Shown piece after piece: positions 43,628-53,688 of a DNA stretch of 64,000 nucleotides. Position 1 is the stretch's first letter. The number at the start of each line of letters is the position of its first letter. Under the pieces are notes generated by a model, which did no database searches, was not told the origin of the DNA, and saw nothing but the letters and a program-made list of their open reading frames with translations. Made by a program: the position numbers and the translations under genes. Source of the stretch: Microbacterium abyssi (GTDB lineage: Bacteria > Actinomycetota > Actinomycetes > Actinomycetales > Microbacteriaceae); contig NZ_CP063815.1 of assembly GCF_015277895.1 (NCBI RefSeq), positions 3,100,001 through 3,164,000 on the forward strand. Direction: 5' to 3'.

Positions 43628-44556
43628 TCGCCCCGAAGGAACGCGGCGGTCTCGGCGAAGGCCGCACCGTACTCGGGCAACCAGGAGAAGTGCTGCACGA
43701 ATCCGTGCCCCGCACCGTCGTATCGGTGCACGACGGTCGGCACTCCGGCATCCGCCAGCCGCTGACCGTACAGCTCGCCCTCGTCGCGCATCGGGTCGAA
43801 CTCGCCGGTGAGGATGAGCGCGGGCGGCAGCCCCGACAGATCCGAGCGTTTGATCGGCGAGACGCGCGGATCGAGCGGGTCGGCGCCGCTTTCGAAGTAG
43901 AACGCGTTGAACGGCGCGATGCCCGCGGTCTCCATGCCGTAGCCGGTGGCGTTCTCGACCATCGACGGGTAGTGCTGGTCGTCGAGGTCGGCAATCAGGT
44001 CGAGGTCGACCGACGGGTAATAGAGCACCTGATGGGTGATCCGATCGATGCCGCGGTCATGCAGCAGTGATGCCACGACGGTGGCGAGCGTGCCACCCGA
44101 GCTGTCTCCGACGACCGCGAGAGTCGTACCGTCCCACCCGGCAGACTCGCCCTCTGCAAGAAGCCACTCCACGACGCCGATCACGTCATCGATCGCGGCG
44201 GGGAACGGATGCTCCGGCACCAGGCGGTATCCCACCGAGAACACCCGCAGTCCGGTGGCCGTCGCCAGCCGGCGGGCGATGTGATCGTGCGTGTCCAGGC
44301 TCCCGAGGAAGTACGCCCCGCCGTGGATGTAGACGATGGCGCCCGTCTCGGCATCCTTCTGCGCGTAGACCCGCACCGGCACGTCACCGGCGGGCGTCGG
44401 AACGACGCGCTCCGAGACGTGCGCGACCGGGTGACGATCCTCGAGCGCCGGCACCTGCTCCTCGTCACCCGCGCGCATCGCAGCGGGGTCGAGCGGTCCG
44501 GGCTCCTCATGGGGGCAGGACGCCAGGATGCTGGCGATCTCGGGGTGAAGGGGCAT
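43624..44556 (-). CDS. HSL-family esterase (alpha/beta hydrolase)
   Basis: 310 aa. The hormone-sensitive lipase motif HGGAYFLGS and nucleophile GDSSGGTLATV are present, with the late Asp in GEFDPMRDEG and His in GAGHGFVQHF. It should cleave short-acyl or aryl esters. It ends overlapping the metallo-hydrolase start and begins 12 nt after the monooxygenase gene. Confidence 0.92.
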   Translation of the reverse strand: MPLHPEIASILASCPHEEPGPLDPAAMRAGDEEQVPALEDRHPVAHVSERVVPTPAGDVPVRVYAQKDAETGAIVYIHGGAYFLGSLDTHDHIARRLATATGLRVFSVGYRLVPEHPFPAAIDDVIGVVEWLLAEGESAGWDGTTLAVVGDSSGGTLATVVASLLHDRGIDRITHQVLYYPSVDLDLIADLDDQHYPSMVENATGYGMETAGIAPFNAFYFESGADPLDPRVSPIKRSDLSGLPPALILTGEFDPMRDEGELYGQRLADAGVPTVVHRYDGAGHGFVQHFSWLPEYGAAFAETAAFLRGE

Positions 44557-44568
44557 ATGTCCGTCTCC

Positions 44569-45705
44569 TCAGTTGGCTGCGGCGGGCACGACGTCGCCGC
44601 GCTCGGCATCGGAGTGCTGGCCGGGGAAGCCGTCGTCGAGGGCTTCGGGGTCCCAGCCGCCGCGCGACACCTGCTGGTAGCCGTCTGTGATCGGCTTGCG
44701 TGCGGCCTGGAAGGCCGCGAGCCCCGCCCTCACCGAGGGGGCAGCAGCGAGGGCATCCGCCAGTCCCTTCGCGTCGAGGACCGCGGAGTTGGCCCCCTGG
44801 CCCTGGTGGTGGAGCATGGCGTGCGCGGCGTCGCCGACGAGCACGACCGAGTCGCTGTGCCAGGTGTCGACGGGGTCGATGTCGTAGGCCGATCGGCAGT
44901 TGATGGTGTCGATGTCGATCGATTCGGTGATCTGCTCGAAGCGCGGGTCGAAGCCCTTCAGCGACGCCACGATGATGTCGCGGGTGACCGCAGGCGACCA
45001 TGTCTCGTCGTCGGAGGGAACCGTGATGTCGAACGACACCTGCCCGCGGTGACGCAGCGGCAGCAGATAGAGATGCCGATTGGTGGGGGCGTCGAAGTAG
45101 ACGCGGAAGTCGTCGTCCTCGTCGAAGACGCCGGGCACCAGCGACATGTCGAACACCGCGCGGTACGCGTGCTCGTGAGCGAAGACCGGGCCCTTGTCGC
45201 TGAACAGCGCCTTGCGCACGCGCGAGCCGATGCCGTCGGCGCCGATGACGAGGTCGAAGGTCGCGCTCTCGCCGTTCTCGAAGGCGACGGTCGCCGTGTC
45301 GCCGTTGTCGACGATGGACTCCATGCGGTGGCCGAACTTGACCATGCCCTCGGGGAGCACCGACATGAGCGCGTCGATGAAGTCGCGGCGGTGGATGAGG
45401 TGCGTCGTCGTGCCGAACTGCTCCTTCTCGGGCCACTCCTCGGCGTGCACGAGCTGGTCCTGCGGGGTGAGGATGCGGATGCCGTTGCTGGCCGTGCTCA
45501 CTGCGGCGATGGCGTCGAAGGCGCCCCACTCGCGGAACGCGTCCATCGAGGAAGGCCGCAGACCGATGCCCGCACCGACCTCACCCGACTGGCGTGCCTG
45601 CTCGTAGACGGTCACGTTGGCACCGCGCAGGCTCAGAGCCTTCGCGGTCGACGCGCCTGCGTATCCGGCGCCGATGATGGCGACGTTCAGTCCGTTGAGA
45701 TCCAT
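44569..45705 (-). CDS. FAD-dependent aromatic monooxygenase (salicylate hydroxylase type)
   Basis: 378 aa. FAD-binding motifs are GAGYAGASTAKAL (residue 12), the DG motif LVIGADGIGSRVR and the GD motif SVVLVGDAAHAMLHHQGQG. It belongs to the single-component flavin hydroxylases that use NAD(P)H and O2 to hydroxylate an aromatic ring, or act on heteroaromatic rings such as 6-hydroxynicotinate. No signal peptide; cytosolic. The operon context suggests it primes a ring for hydrolytic steps. Confidence 0.9.
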   Translation of the reverse strand: MDLNGLNVAIIGAGYAGASTAKALSLRGANVTVYEQARQSGEVGAGIGLRPSSMDAFREWGAFDAIAAVSTASNGIRILTPQDQLVHAEEWPEKEQFGTTTHLIHRRDFIDALMSVLPEGMVKFGHRMESIVDNGDTATVAFENGESATFDLVIGADGIGSRVRKALFSDKGPVFAHEHAYRAVFDMSLVPGVFDEDDDFRVYFDAPTNRHLYLLPLRHRGQVSFDITVPSDDETWSPAVTRDIIVASLKGFDPRFEQITESIDIDTINCRSAYDIDPVDTWHSDSVVLVGDAAHAMLHHQGQGANSAVLDAKGLADALAAAPSVRAGLAAFQAARKPITDGYQQVSRGGWDPEALDDGFPGQHSDAERGDVVPAAAN

Positions 45706-45708
45706 GGT

Positions 45709-46677
45709 TCACTCGCCTTCGAGGGGTGTGGTTGTCGTGAAGAAGTCGGCGACGTTGTCGACGAAGAGTCGGTTGATGGTGGCGTCGTCGACGCCGTCCT
45801 GCTTGAGGTCGGGAATGAGCTGCTCGAACAGGTAGTTGATGGTGTGGCCCTTGACACCGGGCCAGCCCAGCGGGCTGCAGTTGGCGTCCGCGGCGACGAG
45901 CACCTTGTCGACCTGACCCGAGCGGAGGTATCGCATGAGGTGCTGGAACCGTTCGTCGCGGTGGCGGCCCCAGAACGGCGGGTCGGGCAGCTCGAGGTCG
46001 TAGCCGAAGGTGTCGAAGCCGATGCGGCCACCGGCTGAGACGATGCCCTCCTCATCGACCTTGCCCTGGCTGACGCCGTCGTCGGCGTGGCCGAACAGCA
46101 CGCGGGTGAGCGGCAGGCCTTCTTCGTCGAACACGTCGATCGCGGACTGCGCGTCGACCGCGAGGTGCGTGATGATCGGCGCGCCGGTGGCGAGCGAAGC
46201 GCGGGCCGCAGCGCGGTAGATGCGCAGGTCGAGCGGCGTCATCTTGAATCCGCGGCTGACCCCGACCTTGATGATGCCGGCCTTGCCGCCGGTGCGGCCG
46301 ATCCCGACGGTCAGCTCATGGATGAACTGGTCCGCCAGGTATTCCACACTGGCGTCTGCGAAGTGCTTGAGCGCCGTGTCGCCGCCGACGAAGCCGGTCG
46401 AGGCGATGATGTTGACGCCGGTCTTGTCGGAGATCGACTGGTAGTAGTCGATGTCGCGGCCGTTGCAGATGCCGGTGGCATCCACGAAGGTCTGGCCGCC
46501 GTACTCGGCGAACTTCCGCAGTTTCGGGATCGTCTCCTCATAGCGCTGCTCTGGGGTCTTCCACCAGCGGGTGTCGAGCTCGCTGCCGGGCATCCCGTAG
46601 CCGATGTGCTCGTGGATCGAGGTGAAGCCGAGCTGCTCCACGGCGACGGCTCCTGTGACGGTGTTCACGCGGGTCAT
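45709..46677 (-). CDS. phosphotriesterase-family metallohydrolase (active-site intact)
   Basis: 322 aa. All binuclear-metal ligands of the family are visible: SIHEHIGYG (HxH), IIKVGVSRG (carboxylated Lys), PIITHLAVD, VLFGHADDG and LVAADANCSPLG (Asp). Natural relatives are mostly lactonases. It sits 1 nt after the inactive paralogue and directly before the monooxygenase gene, so it is likely to act on the same compound. Confidence 0.92.
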   Translation of the reverse strand: MTRVNTVTGAVAVEQLGFTSIHEHIGYGMPGSELDTRWWKTPEQRYEETIPKLRKFAEYGGQTFVDATGICNGRDIDYYQSISDKTGVNIIASTGFVGGDTALKHFADASVEYLADQFIHELTVGIGRTGGKAGIIKVGVSRGFKMTPLDLRIYRAAARASLATGAPIITHLAVDAQSAIDVFDEEGLPLTRVLFGHADDGVSQGKVDEEGIVSAGGRIGFDTFGYDLELPDPPFWGRHRDERFQHLMRYLRSGQVDKVLVAADANCSPLGWPGVKGHTINYLFEQLIPDLKQDGVDDATINRLFVDNVADFFTTTTPLEGE

Positions 46678-46678
46678 G

Positions 46679-47644
46679 TCAGGCCTCCTTCACGGCGAGC
46701 AGGTTGCGGGGGTTGTCGACGAGGATGCCGCGGATGCCGTCTTCGTCGAGGCCGTGAGCGGCCAGCGTCGGCACGAAGCCGGCGAGCACGGCGTCGTAGG
46801 CGACGTCGGTGCCGGGGTGCCCCTTCGCGACGCCGACGGCGCCGGAGGAGAGCACGATGCGCGAGCCGAGGCCTGCGGCGACGAGTTCGGCGACCAGCGC
46901 AGCACGGTCGTCGTCACTGATGAGGCCGGCTTCCGATTGCCCGATGTGATCGATCGCGACATAGGCGCCGCGCTCGGCGACGGCGCGGGCGGTGGCTGCG
47001 GAGCCGGCGCGATCCAGGCCCGCGACGACGATGCGGTCGGCGGAAAGACCCTCTGCGAGAACGGCCTCCAGAGCAACGATGGGATCGGCCGGGGCCGAGA
47101 ACGACAGCGCGACACCGGACTGCGCGGCGGCGCGCGCGGCTCCGCGCAGCAGACTCTCGTCGGTAGGGGTGGCGCCGCCGGCGGTCTGCGTCGTGACGAC
47201 GAGTCCGGCGGATGCGCGGCGCTCGACGCGCGGGAGGACCATTCCCTCGGTGGCCTCCGCGGCGAACAGCTCGGCGAAGCGCTCGGCGGGCCAGGGCGTG
47301 GGCGGGTTGGTCTGGGGGGTGAGGAAGTAGCCGCCGAGGTTCTCCTCGGGGCCCATTCCGGTGGAGGCGATGATGTGCACGCCGGTCGTGCGCGACAGCG
47401 CTTCGTACAGCGGCAGATCCCGACCGTGGGACATACCGGTGCGATCGACGATCGCGCCTCCCCCGGCCGCCTTGAACGCCTCGAGCTTGTCCCTCAGGAC
47501 CTCGAAGATCTCGGCACGGTCGATCTCGATGTCGTATGCGAACTGCGCGCCCGGCACCACCGACAGCAGTGCTTCATGGATCGCGACGACGCCCAGTTCC
47601 TCGGCCGCGATCGGTCCGAGGACGGTGTTGACGGTTGTGCTCAC
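46679..47644 (-). CDS. phosphotriesterase-family pseudoenzyme
   Basis: 321 aa from GTG 47644 (SD GGAGAGG, spacer 6); ATG 47659 is an alternative. It aligns end to end with the following paralogue (NTVLGPIAAEELG, HIIASTGMG, GILVDNPRNLL), but the metal site is gone: HxH is HEA, the lysine position is in LVVTTQT, the two later His positions are in LSFSAP and VAGLDRAG, and the Asp position is in VLSSGAVG. Only the first His remains. It may partner with the active paralogue or be regulatory. First gene of the operon. Confidence 0.85.
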   Translation of the reverse strand: MSTTVNTVLGPIAAEELGVVAIHEALLSVVPGAQFAYDIEIDRAEIFEVLRDKLEAFKAAGGGAIVDRTGMSHGRDLPLYEALSRTTGVHIIASTGMGPEENLGGYFLTPQTNPPTPWPAERFAELFAAEATEGMVLPRVERRASAGLVVTTQTAGGATPTDESLLRGAARAAAQSGVALSFSAPADPIVALEAVLAEGLSADRIVVAGLDRAGSAATARAVAERGAYVAIDHIGQSEAGLISDDDRAALVAELVAAGLGSRIVLSSGAVGVAKGHPGTDVAYDAVLAGFVPTLAAHGLDEDGIRGILVDNPRNLLAVKEA

Positions 47645-47719
47645 AGGATCCCTCTCCATTGAGTCCTCACCCGAGACGCAGGACGGCGCGTCCGGGAGAT
47701 GTGTCGATCCTGCCATTCG

Positions 47720-47739
47720 CTTTACATGTTGTCAAACGA
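47720..47739 (-). promoter_or_regulatory. promoter/operator of the phosphotriesterase operon
   Basis: CTTTACATGTTGTCAAACGA (plus strand) shares 15 of 20 bases with CTTTATAGCTTGTCAAGCGA at 49603-49622 in the exporter/TetR gap. On the minus strand it supplies TTGACA, with CAGGAT 17 bp downstream as a possible -10. The shared element implies control by the TetR encoded at 49656. Confidence 0.55.
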
Positions 47740-47774
47740 CTTTTCGGAATGGAAAGAATAGGCATCGGACAACG

Positions 47775-47810
47775 CAGAACCGGCCCCGGAACGATCCGGA
47801 GCCGGTTCTG
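47775..47810 (-). terminator. terminator of the exporter gene
   Basis: CAGAACCGGC (47775-47784) and GCCGGTTCTG (47801-47810) form a perfect outer stem; an inner CGGA-acga-TCCG continues it after a 2x2 internal loop. It lies just past the exporter stop and before the promoter of the phosphotriesterase operon. Confidence 0.7.
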
Positions 47811-47818
47811 GATGCGGA

Positions 47819-49513
47819 TCACGCCGCGATGAGTTCCGCCTCTGCCCGCTTGCCGCTGGGGAGGAAGATCGTCAGCGCCGCCGACGCCAGGGCTGCGAAA
47901 CCGGCCACGGCGTAGACGATGCTGAAGCCTCCGCCGAGCGACGAGCCGGCCAGGCCCATGATGTCGCCCTGGGCTGCCGTGATCGACGCGACTGCACCCT
48001 CGACAGCGTCCGCCGGCGCGCCTGCGGCCGTCATCTCGCCGGCGAGCTGGCCGACGACGCCCTCCCAGCCCGACAGCCATGCGAGCGGCGGGACGTGCGA
48101 GAGCCCTTCGACGGCCTCCGGCGGGATGCCAGTACCCTGCAGCACGCTGACGATCGGGAGCGCGAACGCCGAGGCGCCGACGCCGAACGCGATGGCTGAA
48201 CCCACAACCGGGCCGAGGGTGAAGCCGAGGTCGCGCATCAGGCTCGTCGTTGCCGAAGCCATGCCGATCTGGTGCTCCGGAACGGTGTTGATCGCGACCG
48301 CCGTGATCGATCCGATCGTGAGCGCGAACCCGATGCCGAGCAGCAGCAGCGGCACGAGGAACTCGGTCCACGGGGTGCCGCCGAAGCGAGCGGGCACGCC
48401 CAGCGTGAAGGTCGACACCCAGAACCCGCTGATCGCCATCAGCGCGAAACCGCTCGTGAGCAGCCAGCGCGGCGCGACCGAGTGGATGAGACGGCCGACG
48501 ATCGGCGACAGCACGAAAGCCGGCCCCTGGATGACGACGAACAGCACGCCGATCACCCAGACGGGTTCTTGAGCGAGCGCACCGACCGAGATCGACGTCG
48601 CGAAGCAGATCGCGAGGAAGGCGAACATGCCCGTGACAGCGACAATGGCGGTCGTCGAGTACGTGCGGTTGCGGAAGAGCTCGAGATGCAGCAGCGGCGA
48701 CGGCGAGCGCAGCTCGATGATGACGAACGCGACCAGCAGCACGGCGCCGACGATGTAAGCGGCGATGACCTGCCAGTATCCGAACCCGTGGTCGACCGCG
48801 GTGACCGTCGCATAGAGCACGGCGATGAGACCGAGCGCGAACGTGATCTGCCCCGGCAGGTCGAGGCGACGGCCAGCCGGAGCCGAGGAGTCACGCGTGC
48901 TCGCCGAGACGGCGACGAGCACGACGGCGACCGCCGCGATGATCCAGTACGAGACGCGCCAGCCGCTGAACTCGTTGGGCGCACCCGGTTCTGCACCCGG
49001 GATCGTCAGGAACTGAGCGGTGACGCCGGCCATGACGGGTGAGATCACGGCGCCGAGCGAGAGGAACCCTGCCCACGTCGCGATGACACGGGAGCGCTTG
49101 GCCCGATCCGGCGTGAGCGCCGACACCATCGCGAGGCCGATCGGGAAGAGCAGACCCGCGCCGATGCCGATCACGGCCTGCGCGATGATCATGAACGTGA
49201 TGTCGGTGGCGAGCGCCGACAACGCGGCGCCGACGACGACGAACAAGGATCCGGCGATCATCAGCTTCTTGCGGCCGAACAGGTCGCCGAGCAGGCCGAA
49301 CGTCAGCTCGAATGCGACGATGCCGATCTCGAAGATCGCGGTGATCCAGGTGAGGCCCGCGCCGGTGGCGTGGAACTCGGCGGCGAAGGCGCCGTTGAGC
49401 GCGCCCGGAACCGCGTAGGCGGTCTGCGCCAGCGTCACGGAGAGGAAGGCGGCGATGAACGTCGCCCGCACTGACCCGCGCGAGGCGATGATCGTGGTGG
49501 TCTGCGTTGACAT
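47819..49513 (-). CDS. 14-TM MFS drug:H+ antiporter (DHA2 type)
   Basis: 564 aa from ATG 49513, preceded by AAGGAG. The first segment reads FIAAFLSVTLAQTAYAVPGA, the loop-2/3 motif is GLLGDLFGRKKLMIAG, and the hydrophobicity pattern gives about 14 helices. It would export, or possibly import, a toxic or aromatic compound. Divergent from the TetR gene across a gap that shares a promoter element with the phosphotriesterase operon. Confidence 0.9.
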   Translation of the reverse strand: MSTQTTTIIASRGSVRATFIAAFLSVTLAQTAYAVPGALNGAFAAEFHATGAGLTWITAIFEIGIVAFELTFGLLGDLFGRKKLMIAGSLFVVVGAALSALATDITFMIIAQAVIGIGAGLLFPIGLAMVSALTPDRAKRSRVIATWAGFLSLGAVISPVMAGVTAQFLTIPGAEPGAPNEFSGWRVSYWIIAAVAVVLVAVSASTRDSSAPAGRRLDLPGQITFALGLIAVLYATVTAVDHGFGYWQVIAAYIVGAVLLVAFVIIELRSPSPLLHLELFRNRTYSTTAIVAVTGMFAFLAICFATSISVGALAQEPVWVIGVLFVVIQGPAFVLSPIVGRLIHSVAPRWLLTSGFALMAISGFWVSTFTLGVPARFGGTPWTEFLVPLLLLGIGFALTIGSITAVAINTVPEHQIGMASATTSLMRDLGFTLGPVVGSAIAFGVGASAFALPIVSVLQGTGIPPEAVEGLSHVPPLAWLSGWEGVVGQLAGEMTAAGAPADAVEGAVASITAAQGDIMGLAGSSLGGGFSIVYAVAGFAALASAALTIFLPSGKRAEAELIAA

Positions 49514-49584
49514 GAGGGGAACTCCTTCGTCCCGTGCTTCTCGTGCGGATGCGGTGGGGCCCGCAGTTCGGGTCTGCGGGCCTT

Positions 49585-49654
49585 CGCCAAGATTGGCCCT
49601 AACTTTATAGCTTGTCAAGCGAATTTACTGACTGTTATGTGGTTAGGGTTGGCG
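49585..49654. promoter_or_regulatory. divergent exporter/TetR control region
   Basis: CGCCAA (49585-49590) and CCCTAAC (49597-49603) are matched inversely by GTTAGGG (49642-49648) and TTGGCG (49649-49654). Between them is CTTTATAGCTTGTCAAGCGA (49603-49622), the element shared with the promoter at 47720. On the minus strand it contains TTGACA with CAATCT 17 bp further. Confidence 0.6.
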
Positions 49655-49655
49655 A

Positions 49656-50264
49656 ATGGCAAACCTCCGCGAGAAGCAGAAGCAGCAGACACGACAATCG
49701 CTGCTCGACAATGCGCTGCGCCTCTTTCAGGAGCAGGGCTATGTCGCGACGACGATCGACGACATCGCGACGGCGGTCGGCACCACCCGCGTGACCTTCT
49801 ACGCCCACTTCCCGAACAAGACCGAGCTCATGCGCGCGCTCTTCGGCGAGCTGAACCGGCACCTGGATCGTCGCGAGGATTCGGAGCACGGTTCCACGGC
49901 GGGGTCACTGGTGGATGCTGCGCGAGAAGGCAGCTTCGTCGCCATCCGCAGCTGGATCGGAGCGCAGGCCGCTCACTGGCCCGACATCCGCCCATACATC
50001 ACCGTCGTCGAGGAGTCGGCTGCGGTCGATCCGGAGATGCGCGAGCTGCGCGACGGCTGGTTCGGCGAGGTCATCGACGACATCACCACCGGACTCGCGG
50101 CAGCGGGACGCTTCGACGAGGACACTCGGCGGTACCGCGGTTACCTCGCCATGGAACTGCTGAACAGCGCGAATCTGAGGTGGATCCGGCATCCCTGGTC
50201 TCTCGAGAGCGGTCCGGAACTCGACATCCTCGCCGTCGCCTGGACGAGCCTGCTCGGAGACTGA
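49656..50264 (+). CDS. TetR family regulator
   Basis: 202 aa. Helix-turn-helix residues 25-55 (TTIDDIATAVGTTRVTFYAH). The C-terminal domain is W-rich (SWIGAQAAHWPDI, WFGEVIDD, RWIRHPWSLE) and should bind an aromatic or hydrophobic effector. Divergent from the exporter, and the likely repressor of both exporter and phosphotriesterase operon. Confidence 0.9.
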   Translation: MANLREKQKQQTRQSLLDNALRLFQEQGYVATTIDDIATAVGTTRVTFYAHFPNKTELMRALFGELNRHLDRREDSEHGSTAGSLVDAAREGSFVAIRSWIGAQAAHWPDIRPYITVVEESAAVDPEMRELRDGWFGEVIDDITTGLAAAGRFDEDTRRYRGYLAMELLNSANLRWIRHPWSLESGPELDILAVAWTSLLGD

Positions 50265-50310
50265 TGTCTGGCCCGTCCGCGCCGTAGAGCAGACGCGGGT
50301 GCAACATCAG
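50261..50310. terminator. possible hairpin between convergent TetR and IclR genes
   Basis: CTGATGT (50261-50267) is complementary to ACATCAG (50304-50310), and both contain or abut the stop codons of the two genes. The loop is long and the stem short. Confidence 0.3.
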
Positions 50311-51104
50311 ACGCGCGCAGCACGAAGCTCGGCGTCGATTCGAGACGCCGTCTCCTGCAGCGCCGGCAGCAGCTCGGCACGCACCTCCTCTGCCGTTCCA
50401 CGCGCGGTGCTCGTCGAGACGTTGAGCGCCGCGGCGACCCCGGCGGAGCCGTGCAGCGGCACGGCGATCGAGCGCAGCCCTTCCTCGAGTTCGCCATCGA
50501 CCATGGCCCAGCGCTGCGCGCGCACGCGGTCGAGTTCAGCAAGGAGCTCGGCACGGTCGGCGCGCGTGCGAGGCGTGTAGGCCACGAGGTCTGCGGCGTT
50601 CAGCCTCGCACCGGCGTCCGTCAGTGCCGCGAGCAGGACGCGCCCCATGCTGGTCACCGCGGCAGGCAGCCTCGTTCCGATCGTGATCCGCACGCTCATG
50701 ATGCGGCGAGCGGCGGCGCGTGCGACGTAGACGATCTCGTCACCGTCCAACACGGCGACCGACACGGACTCGCCGATCCGATGCGAGAGCTCATCGAGGT
50801 GCGGCTGCACGATCTCCGGAAGCGAGAGCGATGACAGGTAGCCGTAACCGAGCTCCAGCACCCGCGGTGTCAGCCGGAATCGGGCATCCGCGGTCGCGAT
50901 CACGTAACCGAGCTGCTCGAGGGTGCGAAGGAAGCGCCGCGCCGCAGCCCGCGGGATGGCTGCACGCCGAGCGACCTCGGCGAGTGACAGTTCGGCGGGG
51001 TCGCCGTCGAATGTGCGGATGACCGCAAGCCCGCGTGCGAGGGACCGCACGAAGTCCGCAGATGTTGTCGCATCAGCGACGGGCACGGCATCCGATTCGG
51101 TCAC
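50307..51104 (-). CDS. pcaR: IclR family regulator, PcaU/PobR/PcaR type
   Basis: 265 aa from GTG 51104. The N-terminal helix-turn-helix is LSLAEVARRAAIPRAAARRFL and the effector domain runs from about residue 90 (LSLPEIVQPHLDELSHRIGE). The sequence and location right after pcaF support the PcaR/PcaU subgroup, which senses beta-ketoadipate or protocatechuate. The three-repeat operator upstream of pcaI is the expected target. Confidence 0.88.
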   Translation of the reverse strand: MTESDAVPVADATTSADFVRSLARGLAVIRTFDGDPAELSLAEVARRAAIPRAAARRFLRTLEQLGYVIATADARFRLTPRVLELGYGYLSSLSLPEIVQPHLDELSHRIGESVSVAVLDGDEIVYVARAAARRIMSVRITIGTRLPAAVTSMGRVLLAALTDAGARLNAADLVAYTPRTRADRAELLAELDRVRAQRWAMVDGELEEGLRSIAVPLHGSAGVAAALNVSTSTARGTAEEVRAELLPALQETASRIDAELRAARV

Positions 51105-51121
51105 TCGAGAACCCTATCCGC

Positions 51122-52287
<1,166 letters not shown>

Positions 52288-52291
<4 letters not shown>

Positions 52292-52923
52292 TTCAGCTCC
52301 AGTCCGGTGAGGGCTTCGAGGGACTCGGCGGTGTTCTCGCCGAACGCCTCGCGCACGCGGAAGCCCTCGGGCGTCACGTCGAAGACGGCGTGGTCGGTGT
52401 AGACGCGGCTGACGCAGCCGACGCCGGTGAGAGGGTAGGCGCATTCGGCGACCAGCTTGGATGAGCCGTCCTTGGCCAGCAGGTCGGTCATCACATAGAC
52501 GTCCTTGGCGCCGATCGCCAGGTCCATGGCGCCGCCGACCGCGGGGATCGCTCCGGGTGCGCCAGTGGACCAGTTGGCGAGGTCGCCGTTCTGCGCGACC
52601 TGGAAGGCCCCGAGGACGCAGACGTCGAGGTGCCCGCCGCGCATCATGGCGAACGAGTCGGCGTGGTGGAAGTACGCCGCTCCCGCGACGGCTGTGACCG
52701 CCTGCTTGCCGGCGTTGATGAGATCGGGATCGATGCGATCGGATGCCGGTGCCGACCCCATGCCGAGCAGTCCGTTCTCGGTGTGCAGGATGATCTCGAG
52801 GTTGTCGGGCAGGTAGTTCGCGACCAGGGTCGGCGCCCCGATGCCGAGGTTCACGAAGGCGCCCTCCGGGATGTCGGCTGCGATGCGTGCGGCCAGTGCA
52901 TCACGGCTGATGCGCGTACTCAT
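52288..52923 (-). CDS. pcaJ: 3-oxoadipate CoA-transferase subunit B
   Basis: 211 aa. Family I CoA-transferase beta subunit with the catalytic glutamate in LHTENGLLGMG and the glycine-rich GAFVNLGIGAPT loop. With PcaI it moves CoA from succinyl-CoA to beta-ketoadipate. It overlaps pcaI (52920-52923, ATGA) and pcaF. Confidence 0.93.
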
Positions 52924-53672
52924 GATGCGATCTCCTCTGCTGCGGGATCAGACGGCCTGCCCTCCAGGTCGACGCCGCCGACGAAGCGACCCTCGTCCAA
53001 CCATCCGCGCTCCCCGACCGCGACGACGCGATCCACGAAGATGCCGGGCGTCACCACCGTCTCGGGGTCGATCGCGCCGAGCGGCACGATCTCGTCGACC
53101 TGCGCGATGGTCGTCGTCGCGGCGGTCGCCATGATCGGCCCGAAGTTGCGGGCTGTCTCGCGGTAGACGAGGTTGCCCCAGCGGTCTCCCTTGAGCGCGC
53201 TGATGAGTGCGAAGTCCGCCCGGATCGGGTACTCCAGCACGTAGCGCCGTCCGTCGATCTCGCGCTCCTCCTTGCCCTCGGCGAGCTCGGTGCCGACGCC
53301 GGTCGGTGAGAAGAACGCGCCGATTCCGGCTCCCGCGGCGCGGATGCGCTCGGCCAGGTTGCCCTGCGGCACGAGCTCCAGTTCGATCTTGCCGGCACGG
53401 TACAGATCGTCGAAGACCCACGAGTCGCTCTGCCGCGGGAACGAGCACAGGATCTTGCGGACCAGCCCATTGGCGAGCAGCGCCGCAAGGCCCGTGTCAC
53501 CGTTGCCGGCGTTGTTGTTCACGATCGTGAGGTCCTTCGCGCCGTGCGCGATGAGGGCATCGATGAGCTCGACGGGCTGCCCGGCGCGGCCGAATCCGCC
53601 GATCATCACTGTCGCGCCGTCGGGGATGCCGGCGACGGCGGATGCCGCATCCGCCACGGTCTTGTCGATCAC
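52920..53672 (-). CDS. pcaI: 3-oxoadipate CoA-transferase subunit A
   Basis: 250 aa from GTG 53672 with GGGAGG four bases before it. Family features are ATVMIGGFGRAGQPVELIDAL, the NNNAGNGDTGLA loop and GAFFSPTGVGTEL. First gene of pcaIJF-IclR. An IclR-type operator lies immediately upstream. Confidence 0.93.
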   Translation of the reverse strand: MIDKTVADAASAVAGIPDGATVMIGGFGRAGQPVELIDALIAHGAKDLTIVNNNAGNGDTGLAALLANGLVRKILCSFPRQSDSWVFDDLYRAGKIELELVPQGNLAERIRAAGAGIGAFFSPTGVGTELAEGKEEREIDGRRYVLEYPIRADFALISALKGDRWGNLVYRETARNFGPIMATAATTTIAQVDEIVPLGAIDPETVVTPGIFVDRVVAVGERGWLDEGRFVGGVDLEGRPSDPAAEEIAS

Positions 53673-53688
53673 TGCGCCTCCCTGCACC

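Noticed and set aside
44209..46038. 609-codon plus-strand ORF across the esterase, monooxygenase and phosphotriesterase genes
   Set aside because: It covers three gene junctions antisense and contains no recognisable fold.
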